From positions 224,226-288,225 of the forward strand of contig JAENYT010000001.1 in the NCBI GenBank assembly GCA_016841665.1: 64,000 nt of DNA. Reading direction: 5' to 3'. Made by a program: the position numbers and the translations under genes. Positions 8,576 through 17,101 of the stretch are shown here, piece after piece; the stretch's first letter is position 1, and every line of letters starts with the position of its first letter. The notes beneath the pieces were generated by a model that was not told the origin of the DNA, searched no databases, and saw only the letters and a program-made list of their open reading frames with translations. The DNA comes from Methanobacteriota archaeon. Lineage in GTDB: Archaea; Halobacteriota; Methanomicrobia; Methanomicrobiales; Methanomicrobiaceae.

Positions 8576-8898
8576 AGGATTTCTGGGAGCGCCTGCGCGA
8601 GAAAGGGCGTCTGACCCCCGAAGCGAGGCGCCGGATCGAGGAAGCATTTGGAGAGCGGGGCAGGAAAGCCCTGCGTGCGGTCGAAGAGGGAAGAGTCAAG
8701 CGTTACCTGGATTTTTTTGTGGTGGTCGGGCAGAGCGACGAGTACGTGGTCGAGGAGGATTTCTGCACCTGCAGCGACTTCGTGTACAGGAGCCGGCACT
8801 GCTGGCATATCCTTGCGGTCAGGATTGCCGAGGCGACCGGGGAATATGAAAAATATTCTCTCTGGTACCAGGATACATGGTCAAAGAGGGGGATATAG
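8572..8898 (+). CDS. SWIM zinc-finger protein, 108 aa
   Basis: The SWIM motif CxCx(n)CxH is present as CTCSDFVYRSRHCWH near residues 64-78. SWIM domains bind zinc and take part in protein or DNA contacts; in archaea short SWIM proteins may act with recombination or repair factors. The N-terminus is a charged helix. It is translationally coupled to the NIF3-like gene by a 4-base overlap. The role is not known. Confidence 0.85.
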   Translation: MKDFWERLREKGRLTPEARRRIEEAFGERGRKALRAVEEGRVKRYLDFFVVVGQSDEYVVEEDFCTCSDFVYRSRHCWHILAVRIAEATGEYEKYSLWYQDTWSKRGI

Positions 8899-8952
8899 CA
8901 ACCATTTTTATCGTTCACGTAAGTACAGTACAGCAGAAGAACGTGGTTTTCC

Positions 8953-11697
8953 ATGCTCGAGGAAGAATACCAGCTTGATTATTTTCATTCGCAAGGTCTT
9001 GTGCGGAAAAGTTGTAAAAACTGTGGATCGGCGTTCTGGACACGTGATCCAACCCGCGAACTGTGTGGTGACGCACCGTGCGAGCCCTACTCGTTCATCG
9101 GGCATCCCGTGTTCAACCCGCATACGACCGATGAGATGCGGGAAGCCTTCCTCTCCTTTTTCGAGCGGCATAACCACACACGCATCGAGCGGTATCCCGT
9201 TGCTGCACGCTGGCGGGACGATATTTACCTCACCATTGCCTCGATTGCGGATTTCCAGCCCTTTGTTACCGGTGGGGAGGTGCCGCCTCCAGCGAACCCC
9301 CTCACCATCTCCCAGCCCTGTATTCGCCTCAACGACCTCGATTCCGTCGGGCGATCGGGCCGGCACCTGACCACGTTTGAGATGATGGCACACCACGCCT
9401 TCAACTATCCAAATGAAGAGATCTACTGGAAGGACAGGACGGTCGAACTCTGCGACGAATTCCTGCTCTCCATCGGCGGCGATCTCAATGCGGTGACCTA
9501 TAAGGAGCATCCCTGGATCGGGGGCGGCAACGCAGGGCCGAGCGTCGAGGTCATCATCGGCGGCCTTGAAGTTGCCACGCTGGTGTTCATGAGCCTGGGC
9601 AAGAAACCCACCGCGAAAGAACCCGTTGAACTGGACGGCAGCACCTATTACCCGATGGACATCAGGATCGTGGATACAGGGTACGGGCTCGAGCGCCTGG
9701 TCTGGGCGTCCCGCGGATCGCCCACCATCTACGACGCCGTGCTGCCGGAGATGGTGAGCAGGCTGATGTCTTCAGCAGGATTGGAGGACATGCTGGAAAA
9801 ATCCGAATATACCAAGATTCTCGCAATGAACGCCAAATATGCGGGACTCATGGATATCCACGGGTCAAACCTCTATGCACTGCGCAAAAAGGTCGCCTCG
9901 AGCATCGGCGTGTCGATGGAAAAGCTGCAGAAGATGATCACGCCCATTGAGAAGGTCTATACCATCGCCGATCACACCCGCTGCCTGGTCTACATGCTGG
10001 GGGACTGCATCGTGCCCTCCAATGCTCATGAAGGCTACCTCGCCCGACTCGTGCTCCGGCGAACACTTCGCATGATGCAGGAACTGGATCTCAAGGACGA
10101 TCTGGCCGACCTGATCGAGATGCAGATGGACCTCATCGGGATCGACACCTTCGAGCAGGAACCCAAGGTTGTGCGGGAGATCGTGGACAATGAAGTCGCA
10201 AAGTACGCCCAGACGATGGAGCGGGGCACGCGCATCGTCCAGAAGATTGCCCGCACCTATAAAAAGAAGAGCGAACGCGTTCCCCTTGCGGAACTGATCA
10301 CGCTGTACGATTCCCACGGCATCCCGCCTGAAATCGTCAGGGATGTGGCATCCGCGGAAGGTGCGGTGGTCGACCTGCCCGATGATTTTTACTCGCACAT
10401 CGCGGATGTCCATTCCGAATCGGAGACTGCTGCCGAGGGCGAAGACGTGCATGCCGCCTTAAAGGAGCGTATTCGATCCCTTCCCCCTACCAAGCGTCTG
10501 TACTATGAGCAGCCCTGCGAGATCGAGTTCGAGGCGATCGTGTTGGACTATTTCGATGGCTACGCCGTGCTCGACCAGACGCTTCTGTACCCGGAGGGCG
10601 GCGGACAGCCTGCAGATACGGGGACGCTGGTGACCGAGGACTCCATGGTGCGTGTGGAGCACACGTTCAAGATCGGCGACGTGATCCTGCACCAGATCAA
10701 GGGAGGTACGCTGAAGCGGGGTGAACGCGTCAAGGGAATGGTGGACGAGGACCGCCGGTGGTCCATGATGCGCCACCATACCGCAACCCATGTCCTTCTC
10801 CACGCGGCGCGCGAGGTCCTTGGACGGCATGTACACCAGGCCGGAGCCCAGAAGGGAAGCGAGAGCTCGAGGCTTGATATCCGGCATTACAAGCACATCT
10901 CACCTGAAGAACTGCGCAGGATCGAGATCTCGGCAAACCGCATGGTGCTTGCCGATATGCCGGTCTACATCAAATGGGAGGATCGGACCCGGGCGGAGCA
11001 GAAATACGGCTTCGATCTCTATCAGGGCGGCGTCCCGCCGGGAAGCGAGATCCGCGTGGTCAAGGTCTGCGGTGATGTGCAGGCCTGCGCCGGTACGCAC
11101 TGCCGCTGTACGGGCGAGATCGGCCCCATCAAGGTCATACGGGTCGAGCATGTCCAGGACGGCATTGAACGTCTCGAATTTGCCGCCGGAACGGCTGCAA
11201 TCTATTACATGCAGCATGTGGAGCAGATCCTCAGCCATGCGGCGTCCACACTCTCGGTACAGCGTGAAAACCTTCCCCAGACCGTAGAGCGGTTCTTCAA
11301 CGAATGGAAAGATCAGAAGAAGGAGATTGAGCGGCTCCAGGAAAAACTGGTCGATCTTGAGATGGCGCAGCTGGTAATGGACCATGTGGGCGAAACCCCC
11401 GTGGCGGTGCAGGCGGTGGATGCATCGCCCCGCGAACTGGTCTCCCTGGCAACCCGCGTCTCTGCGAAAGGGGGGGTGGCACTGCTTGCTGGCGGCAACG
11501 AACGCGTGCACGTGGTGGTTGCCTCGGGCACCGATGCGGTAAACGCCGGCGAGATCGTCAGAGAGGTGTGTACGCTCCTGGGTGGTAAGGGCGGAGGAAA
11601 ACCCGATCTTGCCCAGGGAGGCGGGGCAGAAAAGGAACACCTTGAAGAGGCGCTCGCTGCAGGAAGAACTGCAATTATGGCAATGCTCAATGACTGA
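8953..11697 (+). CDS. alaS: Alanyl-tRNA synthetase, archaeal type
   Basis: This class II synthetase charges tRNA-Ala. The 914 residues run in order: an archaeal N-terminal zinc region (CKNCGSAFWTRD), the catalytic core, the editing domain (HHTATHVLLHAA and CAGTHC zinc ligands) and a C-terminal oligomerisation domain with the glycine-rich GGKGGGKPDLAQGGG. Length fits archaeal AlaRS. The ATG at 8953 follows a TTTTTATC box (about 8914-8921). Its stop overlaps the next gene by 8 bases. Confidence 0.97.
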   Translation: MLEEEYQLDYFHSQGLVRKSCKNCGSAFWTRDPTRELCGDAPCEPYSFIGHPVFNPHTTDEMREAFLSFFERHNHTRIERYPVAARWRDDIYLTIASIADFQPFVTGGEVPPPANPLTISQPCIRLNDLDSVGRSGRHLTTFEMMAHHAFNYPNEEIYWKDRTVELCDEFLLSIGGDLNAVTYKEHPWIGGGNAGPSVEVIIGGLEVATLVFMSLGKKPTAKEPVELDGSTYYPMDIRIVDTGYGLERLVWASRGSPTIYDAVLPEMVSRLMSSAGLEDMLEKSEYTKILAMNAKYAGLMDIHGSNLYALRKKVASSIGVSMEKLQKMITPIEKVYTIADHTRCLVYMLGDCIVPSNAHEGYLARLVLRRTLRMMQELDLKDDLADLIEMQMDLIGIDTFEQEPKVVREIVDNEVAKYAQTMERGTRIVQKIARTYKKKSERVPLAELITLYDSHGIPPEIVRDVASAEGAVVDLPDDFYSHIADVHSESETAAEGEDVHAALKERIRSLPPTKRLYYEQPCEIEFEAIVLDYFDGYAVLDQTLLYPEGGGQPADTGTLVTEDSMVRVEHTFKIGDVILHQIKGGTLKRGERVKGMVDEDRRWSMMRHHTATHVLLHAAREVLGRHVHQAGAQKGSESSRLDIRHYKHISPEELRRIEISANRMVLADMPVYIKWEDRTRAEQKYGFDLYQGGVPPGSEIRVVKVCGDVQACAGTHCRCTGEIGPIKVIRVEHVQDGIERLEFAAGTAAIYYMQHVEQILSHAASTLSVQRENLPQTVERFFNEWKDQKKEIERLQEKLVDLEMAQLVMDHVGETPVAVQAVDASPRELVSLATRVSAKGGVALLAGGNERVHVVVASGTDAVNAGEIVREVCTLLGGKGGGKPDLAQGGGAEKEHLEEALAAGRTAIMAMLND

Positions 11698-12292
11698 GGA
11701 TGTGGTGATCCTTGAGCCCGGGGATGAGCGGGCGAAAAAAATTGCCCGCGCGATGGCCAGCAAGAAGGCCAGCGATATTCTCGCGTTCATGAGGGGTGGC
11801 GAGTATTCTTCCTCCCAGATCTCCGAAGCGCTCTCGTTTCCCATCACCACGGTGTCCTACCACCTCGACAACCTGCACAACGCGGGCATGATCGATATCG
11901 TGAGGACACGCTGGAGCGAAAAAGGTCGGGAGATGAAGATCTACGGGCTTCGCGATCAGCTCCTCATCGTCAGTCCCGCGACAAAGGATATCCGCTCGAT
12001 TCTGCTCAAGTACGCGTCCCTTTTTATAGTCCTGCTCTTTGCAACGTTCATGATGGCGGTTGTCGCCCCACTGATCGCCTCGGGAGGACTAGCCGGCGCA
12101 CCGGACCTTGAAAAAGCGATACAAAGTCCTTCTCCTGCATTCGGTGTCGCCCAGGAGGACGGTGTGTTGCGGGAGCCGGGCGGTGGATTTCAGGTACCGA
12201 TCCATGACCTTGTCATGGCATTCTTTTCGGGAGGGTGTCTGGTTCTGTTCCTGCTGATCGCGTACGAGCTCTACCTCTATTTCAGGAAATAG
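11690..12292 (+). CDS. ArsR-like winged-helix protein with C-terminal membrane segments
   Basis: The 200-aa protein has an N-terminal winged helix (about 20-85: KASDILAFMRGGEYSSSQIS, TVSYHLDNLHNAGMIDIV) of the ArsR type. Two hydrophobic stretches follow: FIVLLFATFMMAVVAPLIA near 110-128 and LVLFLLIAYELYLYF at the C-terminus. It is probably a membrane-anchored transcription regulator, a layout common in Methanomicrobiales. It begins inside the end of alaS (ATG 11690), so it is likely co-transcribed. Confidence 0.82.
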   Translation: MTEDVVILEPGDERAKKIARAMASKKASDILAFMRGGEYSSSQISEALSFPITTVSYHLDNLHNAGMIDIVRTRWSEKGREMKIYGLRDQLLIVSPATKDIRSILLKYASLFIVLLFATFMMAVVAPLIASGGLAGAPDLEKAIQSPSPAFGVAQEDGVLREPGGGFQVPIHDLVMAFFSGGCLVLFLLIAYELYLYFRK

Positions 12293-12370
12293 CAGGCGAG
12301 AAAGGGTTTTTAAGGCTGATCCAACCTATCCAATTTCCCGGAAGTGGGGCGGTGTCGAGTTTTTGGGGGA

Positions 12371-12973
12371 TCAGAGCAGCCCGATGAAGTTTTCAAGGAT
12401 TTTGAGTCCCACTGCGCCGCTTTTTTCGGGGTGGAACTGCACCCCGAGGGCATTTCCGTTCTGCAGTGAGGAGGCGAACGGGCAGATATACGAGGTCGTG
12501 GAAGCACGGTACTCGGGTGCGGTGTCGGCGTAATAGGAATGCACAAAATACACGTAACTTTCCTGTGGTATCCCTTCAAAGAGCGGGCATTCATCGTTGA
12601 TACGAATCGTATTCCAGCCCATATGAGGGACTTTGAAGCCTTCCTCCTTCGGAAACCGCCGTACAGTTCCCGGGACGAGGCCGAGTCCCCGGTGCAGGCC
12701 GTGCTCCTCGCTCCACTCCATGAGCATCTGCATCCCAAGGCAGATTCCAAGCACCGGAGCTTCCCTGACATAGGCGATCAGCGTATCCTGGATCGTTCGC
12801 AACTGCTCCATGCCCTGCGAAAACGCTCCCACCCCGGGCAGCACGATGCCGTCGGCAGAAGAAGCTTCTTCGATGTTGGCCGTGATCATCGTGTGCGCTC
12901 CCGAGCGTTCGAGCCCCCGCATCACGCTGCGCAGATTTCCCAGCCCGTAATCAAGAATAGCTATGGTCTTCAT
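12371..12973 (-). CDS. hisH: Imidazole glycerol phosphate synthase, glutaminase subunit HisH
   Basis: HisH hydrolyses glutamine and passes ammonia to HisF in histidine biosynthesis. The class I glutamine amidotransferase triad is visible: Cys78 in VLGICLGMQ, and His181 and Glu183 in FHPEKSG. The N-terminus (IAILDYGLGNLRSV) is typical, and the 200-aa length fits. It overlaps the upstream PUA/PAPS-reductase-like gene by 23 bases. hisF is not in the window. Confidence 0.96.
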   Translation of the reverse strand: MKTIAILDYGLGNLRSVMRGLERSGAHTMITANIEEASSADGIVLPGVGAFSQGMEQLRTIQDTLIAYVREAPVLGICLGMQMLMEWSEEHGLHRGLGLVPGTVRRFPKEEGFKVPHMGWNTIRINDECPLFEGIPQESYVYFVHSYYADTAPEYRASTTSYICPFASSLQNGNALGVQFHPEKSGAVGLKILENFIGLL

Positions 12974-14357
12974 GCCCGGATTCTCCTATGCGTCTCCATA
13001 ACCCCTTCTCTATCCATTCACAGGGAAGGTCATTTGTAGTTTGCCATTCGGAAAGCTTCGCCCGCCAGGTTGCCCAGAGACCGGGGAACTCCTCGCGAAT
13101 CGTCTTCAGCACCGCCATGTCGCTCGAGGGGCACATATAACACCCGATCCGGTCGATTCGCTGCTCGTACAGGGCATTATAGGGGGCATTCTCGCGGAAG
13201 AGGTAGAGCCAGACATGGAGGGCGGTCCAGTGCTGGATCGGCGCGGCGGAGAGCTGGCAGCCGACCACGCCGTTTCTCCAGACCCTCGGGCTGTTTTTTC
13301 GTGCAAACGATTCGTACTTACGCTGCCCGATAAACGAGAGGCATTCCTCCCATCGTTCGGAGATGAGCTCGCGCACCGGGAGCAGTTTGCACACTTTGCA
13401 GCACCACCGCTTATCCACGGCGGGAGGGCCCTCCACCGCAAAGGTCTCCCAGAACGGGTCCGCGCTGCCCGTGCGGATGACCTCAAGATCGTACCGCAAT
13501 GCGACCTCCTCGATGTTCCGGTAGGTCTCCTCAAACTCAAGCCCCGTATCCGCAAAGAGCAGAGGAACATCGCCGATCGCTTTGAGAACGATGAGGAGGG
13601 TTGCAAGGCTGTCTTTCCCCCCCGAATACGAGACATTCGCCGGAAGGCGGTTCTTTGCTGCCACATCGCGCACAAAACGAACGGCTTCCGCCTCGGCGTG
13701 GTCAAGAATGGTGCGGTTTGCCTCAACCGCCTCGTTCCATGTCGCCGCGCCCGGAATGCAGGGTGACGGGACATTTTTGCGGGTGCGGACAATCATGCCC
13801 CGCTGCATGGCCCGAGCTTCTTCGGTGCTGACTTTTGCCCTGCCCACACCGATGCACCGCTCCCCCTCGTCGAGGATAAAGACCTCATCACCCTCGAGGA
13901 TACCCTCGTCCATCCCGACAAGACCGGGGGCAAGCACGCTCGAACCCTGGCTGATCGATTCGACGGCGCCGTTGTCCACGATCACGCGCCGCGTCGACGG
14001 CTGTATGAACCGGCTTGCAGAAAGGCGCGGGATCGGTTCCCAGCGGTCCTCGTCGGCGAGATAGCGGATAGCGCTGACCACGCTTCCGCCGAGGATGATC
14101 TCCTCCATGCGGTCGGCGTCGGGTATTTTGTTCAGGATGGCGAGGTGCCCTTCCGGGATGAGGTCGGATCCGAAATAATCCCGAAATATCGCATTGATGT
14201 GCCTGATATCTGCATCAAACGCCGGGCGAATGTCTCCTGGAGGGGTGATGGGGACCTGTCTGGTCTCGGCCCCGCATTCGCAGCGGCTGCCCAGCACGGG
14301 CACATGGCAGTGGTCGCACCAGCGGAGGACCAGTTTCCCCAGATATGAACGGCGCAT
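12951..14357 (-). CDS. PUA-domain phosphoadenosine phosphosulfate reductase-like protein
   Basis: The 468-aa protein combines three parts. An N-terminal zinc finger has cysteines 14, 17, 26 and 28. A PUA RNA-binding domain spans about residues 130-200. A PP-loop ATP-pyrophosphatase domain carries YSGGKDS and later CCKVCK and CYMCPSS cysteines that may hold an iron-sulfur cluster. Methanogens carry several such PAPS-reductase homologues that are not sulfate-assimilation enzymes; the PUA domain points to an RNA or tRNA thiolation role, which is inference. It is coupled to hisH by overlap, with no obvious functional link. Confidence 0.85.
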   Translation of the reverse strand: MRRSYLGKLVLRWCDHCHVPVLGSRCECGAETRQVPITPPGDIRPAFDADIRHINAIFRDYFGSDLIPEGHLAILNKIPDADRMEEIILGGSVVSAIRYLADEDRWEPIPRLSASRFIQPSTRRVIVDNGAVESISQGSSVLAPGLVGMDEGILEGDEVFILDEGERCIGVGRAKVSTEEARAMQRGMIVRTRKNVPSPCIPGAATWNEAVEANRTILDHAEAEAVRFVRDVAAKNRLPANVSYSGGKDSLATLLIVLKAIGDVPLLFADTGLEFEETYRNIEEVALRYDLEVIRTGSADPFWETFAVEGPPAVDKRWCCKVCKLLPVRELISERWEECLSFIGQRKYESFARKNSPRVWRNGVVGCQLSAAPIQHWTALHVWLYLFRENAPYNALYEQRIDRIGCYMCPSSDMAVLKTIREEFPGLWATWRAKLSEWQTTNDLPCEWIEKGLWRRIGESGHEDHSYS

Positions 14358-14633
14358 AATAGTAGGTACAGTGGATGCGGAGCGGATAAATAATGCGTGG
14401 AACGGGCATCGCTCTTCGTGTGGTGAGGGATCTCTTCCATCTTTCCCGCAATGCTCTCATCCCGCTGGGTATTTCAAAAGGTATATGTGAATCTCTTGTT
14501 CATAATTAATCATGTAGAATGTAGCGGATAATGGGCACATATCAAAACATTATTCGCTTTTCCACATACATTTCGTTTGATTCTACTTGTATCGTAACGA
14601 GGAGGACGAAAAGGGTGTGTTTCAGGTGATGCG
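14358..14633. promoter_or_regulatory. Divergent control region upstream of the mbh operon
   Basis: These 276 bases separate two divergent transcripts. The right half is AT-rich (14480-14590) and holds the likely mbh promoter, with several ATTAAT and CACATA-type elements; no single TATA box stands out. The mbhA start at 14634 is preceded by a good ribosome binding site, GGTGAT, three bases before ATG. No gene was seen. Confidence 0.5.
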
Positions 14634-15161
14634 ATGATCGCTTTTCTCGTAACCGCAGGTTTTGCATTTCTGATCTACCTGGTGCTCACAGCCGGAAGCG
14701 GAACGATCGGACTGTGGTCCCAGGTGGAACTGATTGCAGGCGGTGTAATCAGTCTAATAGTTGCTGCCATTTCCAGGAATTATTTCTGCAGGATGGGTGA
14801 CTACCGGATGGCAAATCCCCTGCGCTGGGTGATACTCGGTTTCTATGCGGTAATACCCTTCTTCATCGAGATGGCGCATGCGAATATCGATGTTGCGTAT
14901 CGTGTGATAACCGGAAGGATCAGGCCGGGAATCGTGAAGTTGTCGCCGGGACTGAAGACCGACTTCGGGGTGCTCCTGCTTGCGAACTCTATCACCCTGA
15001 CGCCGGGAACGCTCACAGTGGGCATCGATGAGGAGACCAATGATCTCTACGTGCACATGATCAACATCGGGATGGGGGCGGAGAAAAAAGAGCTCTTCGA
15101 GCCGAAGGATGTATTTTCCCTCTTCCAGTTCCCCGAATGGATCAGGAGAATTGCCGAATGA
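14634..15161 (+). CDS. mbhA: Membrane-bound hydrogenase subunit MbhA (MnhE/MrpE-like)
   Basis: First gene of a 14-gene operon. The 175-aa protein has hydrophobic N-terminal helices and the MnhE signature region NSITLTPGTLTVGIDEE near residue 120. In the Mbh complex this subunit belongs to the Na+/H+ antiporter-like membrane arm. It overlaps mbhB by 4 bases. Gene order across the whole cluster matches Pyrococcus mbhA-N, which is the main reason for the Mbh names. Confidence 0.9.
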   Translation: MIAFLVTAGFAFLIYLVLTAGSGTIGLWSQVELIAGGVISLIVAAISRNYFCRMGDYRMANPLRWVILGFYAVIPFFIEMAHANIDVAYRVITGRIRPGIVKLSPGLKTDFGVLLLANSITLTPGTLTVGIDEETNDLYVHMINIGMGAEKKELFEPKDVFSLFQFPEWIRRIAE

Positions 15162-15421
15162 CCGATATCTGGTTTGTTGCGGTTGCCGTGCTTGGCGCAC
15201 TGATCGTGCTCACCATGGTGCGTCTTTTAGCCGGGCCGACCGCCCCCGACCGCGTCGTGGCACTCGACACCGTCAACACGCTCACCGTGGCATCGATGAT
15301 TGTGCTCAGTGTTGCGTACGGGCAGACGGTGTTCGTCGACGTGGCAATCGTCTACGCGCTGCTCTCGTTTGTGGGCACGCTGTATGTCGCCAAGTACCTT
15401 GGAGGTGAGATGAGCGCATGA
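15158..15421 (+). CDS. mbhB: Membrane-bound hydrogenase subunit MbhB (MnhF/MrpF-like)
   Basis: The 87-aa subunit has three transmembrane helices and the MnhF signature LLAGPTAPDRVVALDTVN. It is part of the cation-translocating Mrp-like module. The start at 15158 gives ATGA overlap with mbhA; an upstream in-frame ATG at 15137 is less likely. Confidence 0.92.
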   Translation: MTDIWFVAVAVLGALIVLTMVRLLAGPTAPDRVVALDTVNTLTVASMIVLSVAYGQTVFVDVAIVYALLSFVGTLYVAKYLGGEMSA

Positions 15422-15774
15422 TCGCCGACACCATCATCATGGTCTGCCTCGGCATCGGGCTGCTCTTCAACGCACTCGGGGTGCTCGGCATCCTCCGATT
15501 CCCGGATGTCTACACGAGGCTTCACGCCGAGACGAAAACGACGACGTTCGGCACGATCTTCATCTCCCTCGCAGTGATCGTCTACGGGGCCACCCGGATC
15601 ATGCAGGGCGAGACTGCTATGTATCTTTCGCTTTCCGTGCACACGTTCATCGCACTGGTGGCGCTGGCCTTCACCAACGCCACCGGCGCGCATGCCATTG
15701 CACGGGCGGCGCACCGCAGCGGACAGGTCCCCAAACCTGCGGTGGTCGACCGGTTGCAGGAGGTTCGGGAATGA
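15418..15774 (+). CDS. mbhC: Membrane-bound hydrogenase subunit MbhC (MnhG/MrpG-like)
   Basis: The 118-aa membrane protein has three helices and the MnhG motif LGILRFPDVYTRLHAETKTTT near residue 24-44. It belongs to the Mrp-like antiporter module and overlaps both neighbours by 4 bases. Confidence 0.92.
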   Translation: MIADTIIMVCLGIGLLFNALGVLGILRFPDVYTRLHAETKTTTFGTIFISLAVIVYGATRIMQGETAMYLSLSVHTFIALVALAFTNATGAHAIARAAHRSGQVPKPAVVDRLQEVRE

Positions 15775-16025
15775 TCGAGCTCGTAGTGCAAGGTGCGGTG
15801 CTCACTGGCCTGGTCATCGCTGCAGTGCTGATTATACATTTCAGGGATCTCCTGTCGGCAGCGGTTGCCTTCGGCATTTTCAGTTTCTTGCTTTCACTGG
15901 AATTTTATATCCTGCAAGCCCCCGACGTGGCCATTGCGGAGGCCGGAATCGGCGCGGGGCTTACCACGGCGATCTTCGTCATGGCGATACGGGGCACCCA
16001 GCGAATGGAGGAGGTGGAAGAATGA
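15771..16025 (+). CDS. mbhD: Membrane-bound hydrogenase subunit MbhD (DUF4040)
   Basis: The 84-aa protein is a short hydrophobic subunit with the DUF4040 pattern FYILQAPDVAIAEAGIGAG, which corresponds to part of the MrpA/MrpB membrane region. In Pyrococcus Mbh it lies in the proton/sodium-translocating arm. Overlaps are 4 bases on each side. Confidence 0.9.
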   Translation: MIELVVQGAVLTGLVIAAVLIIHFRDLLSAAVAFGIFSFLLSLEFYILQAPDVAIAEAGIGAGLTTAIFVMAIRGTQRMEEVEE

Positions 16026-16306
16026 AGAATCTGGTCATAGGTGCAACAGTGCTCATCCTGTGCCTCGGAATACTCTACGTGGGTGTGGGCCTTGAATTCG
16101 GGGTCCCACTCTTCACCGATATGGACGAGTATTTTGTCAGTCACGGACAGGAACAGACAGGCGGCAACAACATTGTCACCGACATTGTCTTCGATTTCAG
16201 AGGATTCGATACCCTAGGTGAGGCGACGGTGCTCTTCACCGCGGTGCTCGGCGCCGGCCTCGTATTCAGGAAGAGAGGGGAGGATGAGGAATATGAATAT
16301 GAGTAA
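16022..16306 (+). CDS. mbhE: Membrane-bound hydrogenase subunit MbhE
   Basis: The 94-aa protein has one N-terminal and one C-terminal hydrophobic helix. The motif NNIVTDIVFDFRGFDTLGEA is typical of the MbhE/MrpA C-terminal region. The start at 16022 is set by the ATGA overlap with mbhD. Its C-terminal acidic tail (RGEDEEYEYE) overlaps the start of mbhF. Confidence 0.88.
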   Translation: MKNLVIGATVLILCLGILYVGVGLEFGVPLFTDMDEYFVSHGQEQTGGNNIVTDIVFDFRGFDTLGEATVLFTAVLGAGLVFRKRGEDEEYEYE

Positions 16307-16757
16307 GATTGTGCGGGAGGCGGCGAATCTGCTCTTCCCGTTCATCCTGGTCTTCGGATTCTATATCGTCCTCCACGGTCACCTCACCCCCGGCGGTGGG
16401 TTCCAGGGTGGCGCGGTGATTGCCACCGGTTTCGTGCTCCTGTTTGTGGCGTATTCCTACCCGCAGATCACCGAGCGCATCGGGGTGGGGGCGCTCCACA
16501 ACACCGAGACGCTCGGGCTGCTGCTCTTCATCGTCACCGCCCTCATCGCTCTCGGGTTCGGGGTAACCTTCTTTACCAACTGGATGCTCGATATCGGACC
16601 GATACTGAACAATCCGGTGGCATTCGGCCCCAATCCCGGGGATCTCAATACCGCAGGTGTCATCCCGGTCATGAATATCGCAGTCGGGATTGAGGTGCTC
16701 GGAGCACTTTCGGTGATCGTGCTCTACATGATGTCCGGAACGAAGGAGACGATCTGA
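16293..16757 (+). CDS. mbhF: Membrane-bound hydrogenase subunit MbhF (MnhB/MrpB-like)
   Basis: This MnhB-family membrane protein has four helices and the signature HGHLTPGGGFQGGAV. Three in-frame ATGs lie at 16284, 16293 and 16299; 16293 was chosen because GGGGAGG sits about nine bases before it, but 16284 is possible. It overlaps mbhE and touches mbhG by TGATG. Confidence 0.9.
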   Translation: MNMSKIVREAANLLFPFILVFGFYIVLHGHLTPGGGFQGGAVIATGFVLLFVAYSYPQITERIGVGALHNTETLGLLLFIVTALIALGFGVTFFTNWMLDIGPILNNPVAFGPNPGDLNTAGVIPVMNIAVGIEVLGALSVIVLYMMSGTKETI

Positions 16758-17101
16758 TGTTTTTCAATCTCCCGTTCATCGTGGCGGCGCTGCTCGTGAT
16801 CCTCGGCATCATCACGATGCTGATCAAGCGCAACCTGATCAAGATGATCATGGGGCTGTCGCTTGTGGAGGCTGGCGTCAATCTGCTGCTTGTTTCACTC
16901 GGATACCGGGCGGGGGGCATCGCCCCGATCTTCACCAACGCCCCCGCCGGCGTGATGGTGATGCCGACCGTGCAGGCGATGACACTCACCAATATTGTCA
17001 TCGGGATCGCCACGACGGCGCTCCTGCTCTCCTTTGTGATGGTGATCTACCGGATGTACGGAACTGCGAACGCTAACAAAGTGAGGAAGTTGAGAGGATG
17101 A
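16757..17101 (+). CDS. mbhG: Membrane-bound hydrogenase subunit MbhG (MnhC/NuoK-like)
   Basis: The 114-aa protein has three transmembrane helices and resembles NuoK/MrpC, including GLSLVEAGVNLLLVSLGYR and NIVIGIATTALLLSFVM. It helps form the ion-translocating membrane arm. TGATG overlap with mbhF fixes the start. Confidence 0.92.
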   Translation: MFFNLPFIVAALLVILGIITMLIKRNLIKMIMGLSLVEAGVNLLLVSLGYRAGGIAPIFTNAPAGVMVMPTVQAMTLTNIVIGIATTALLLSFVMVIYRMYGTANANKVRKLRG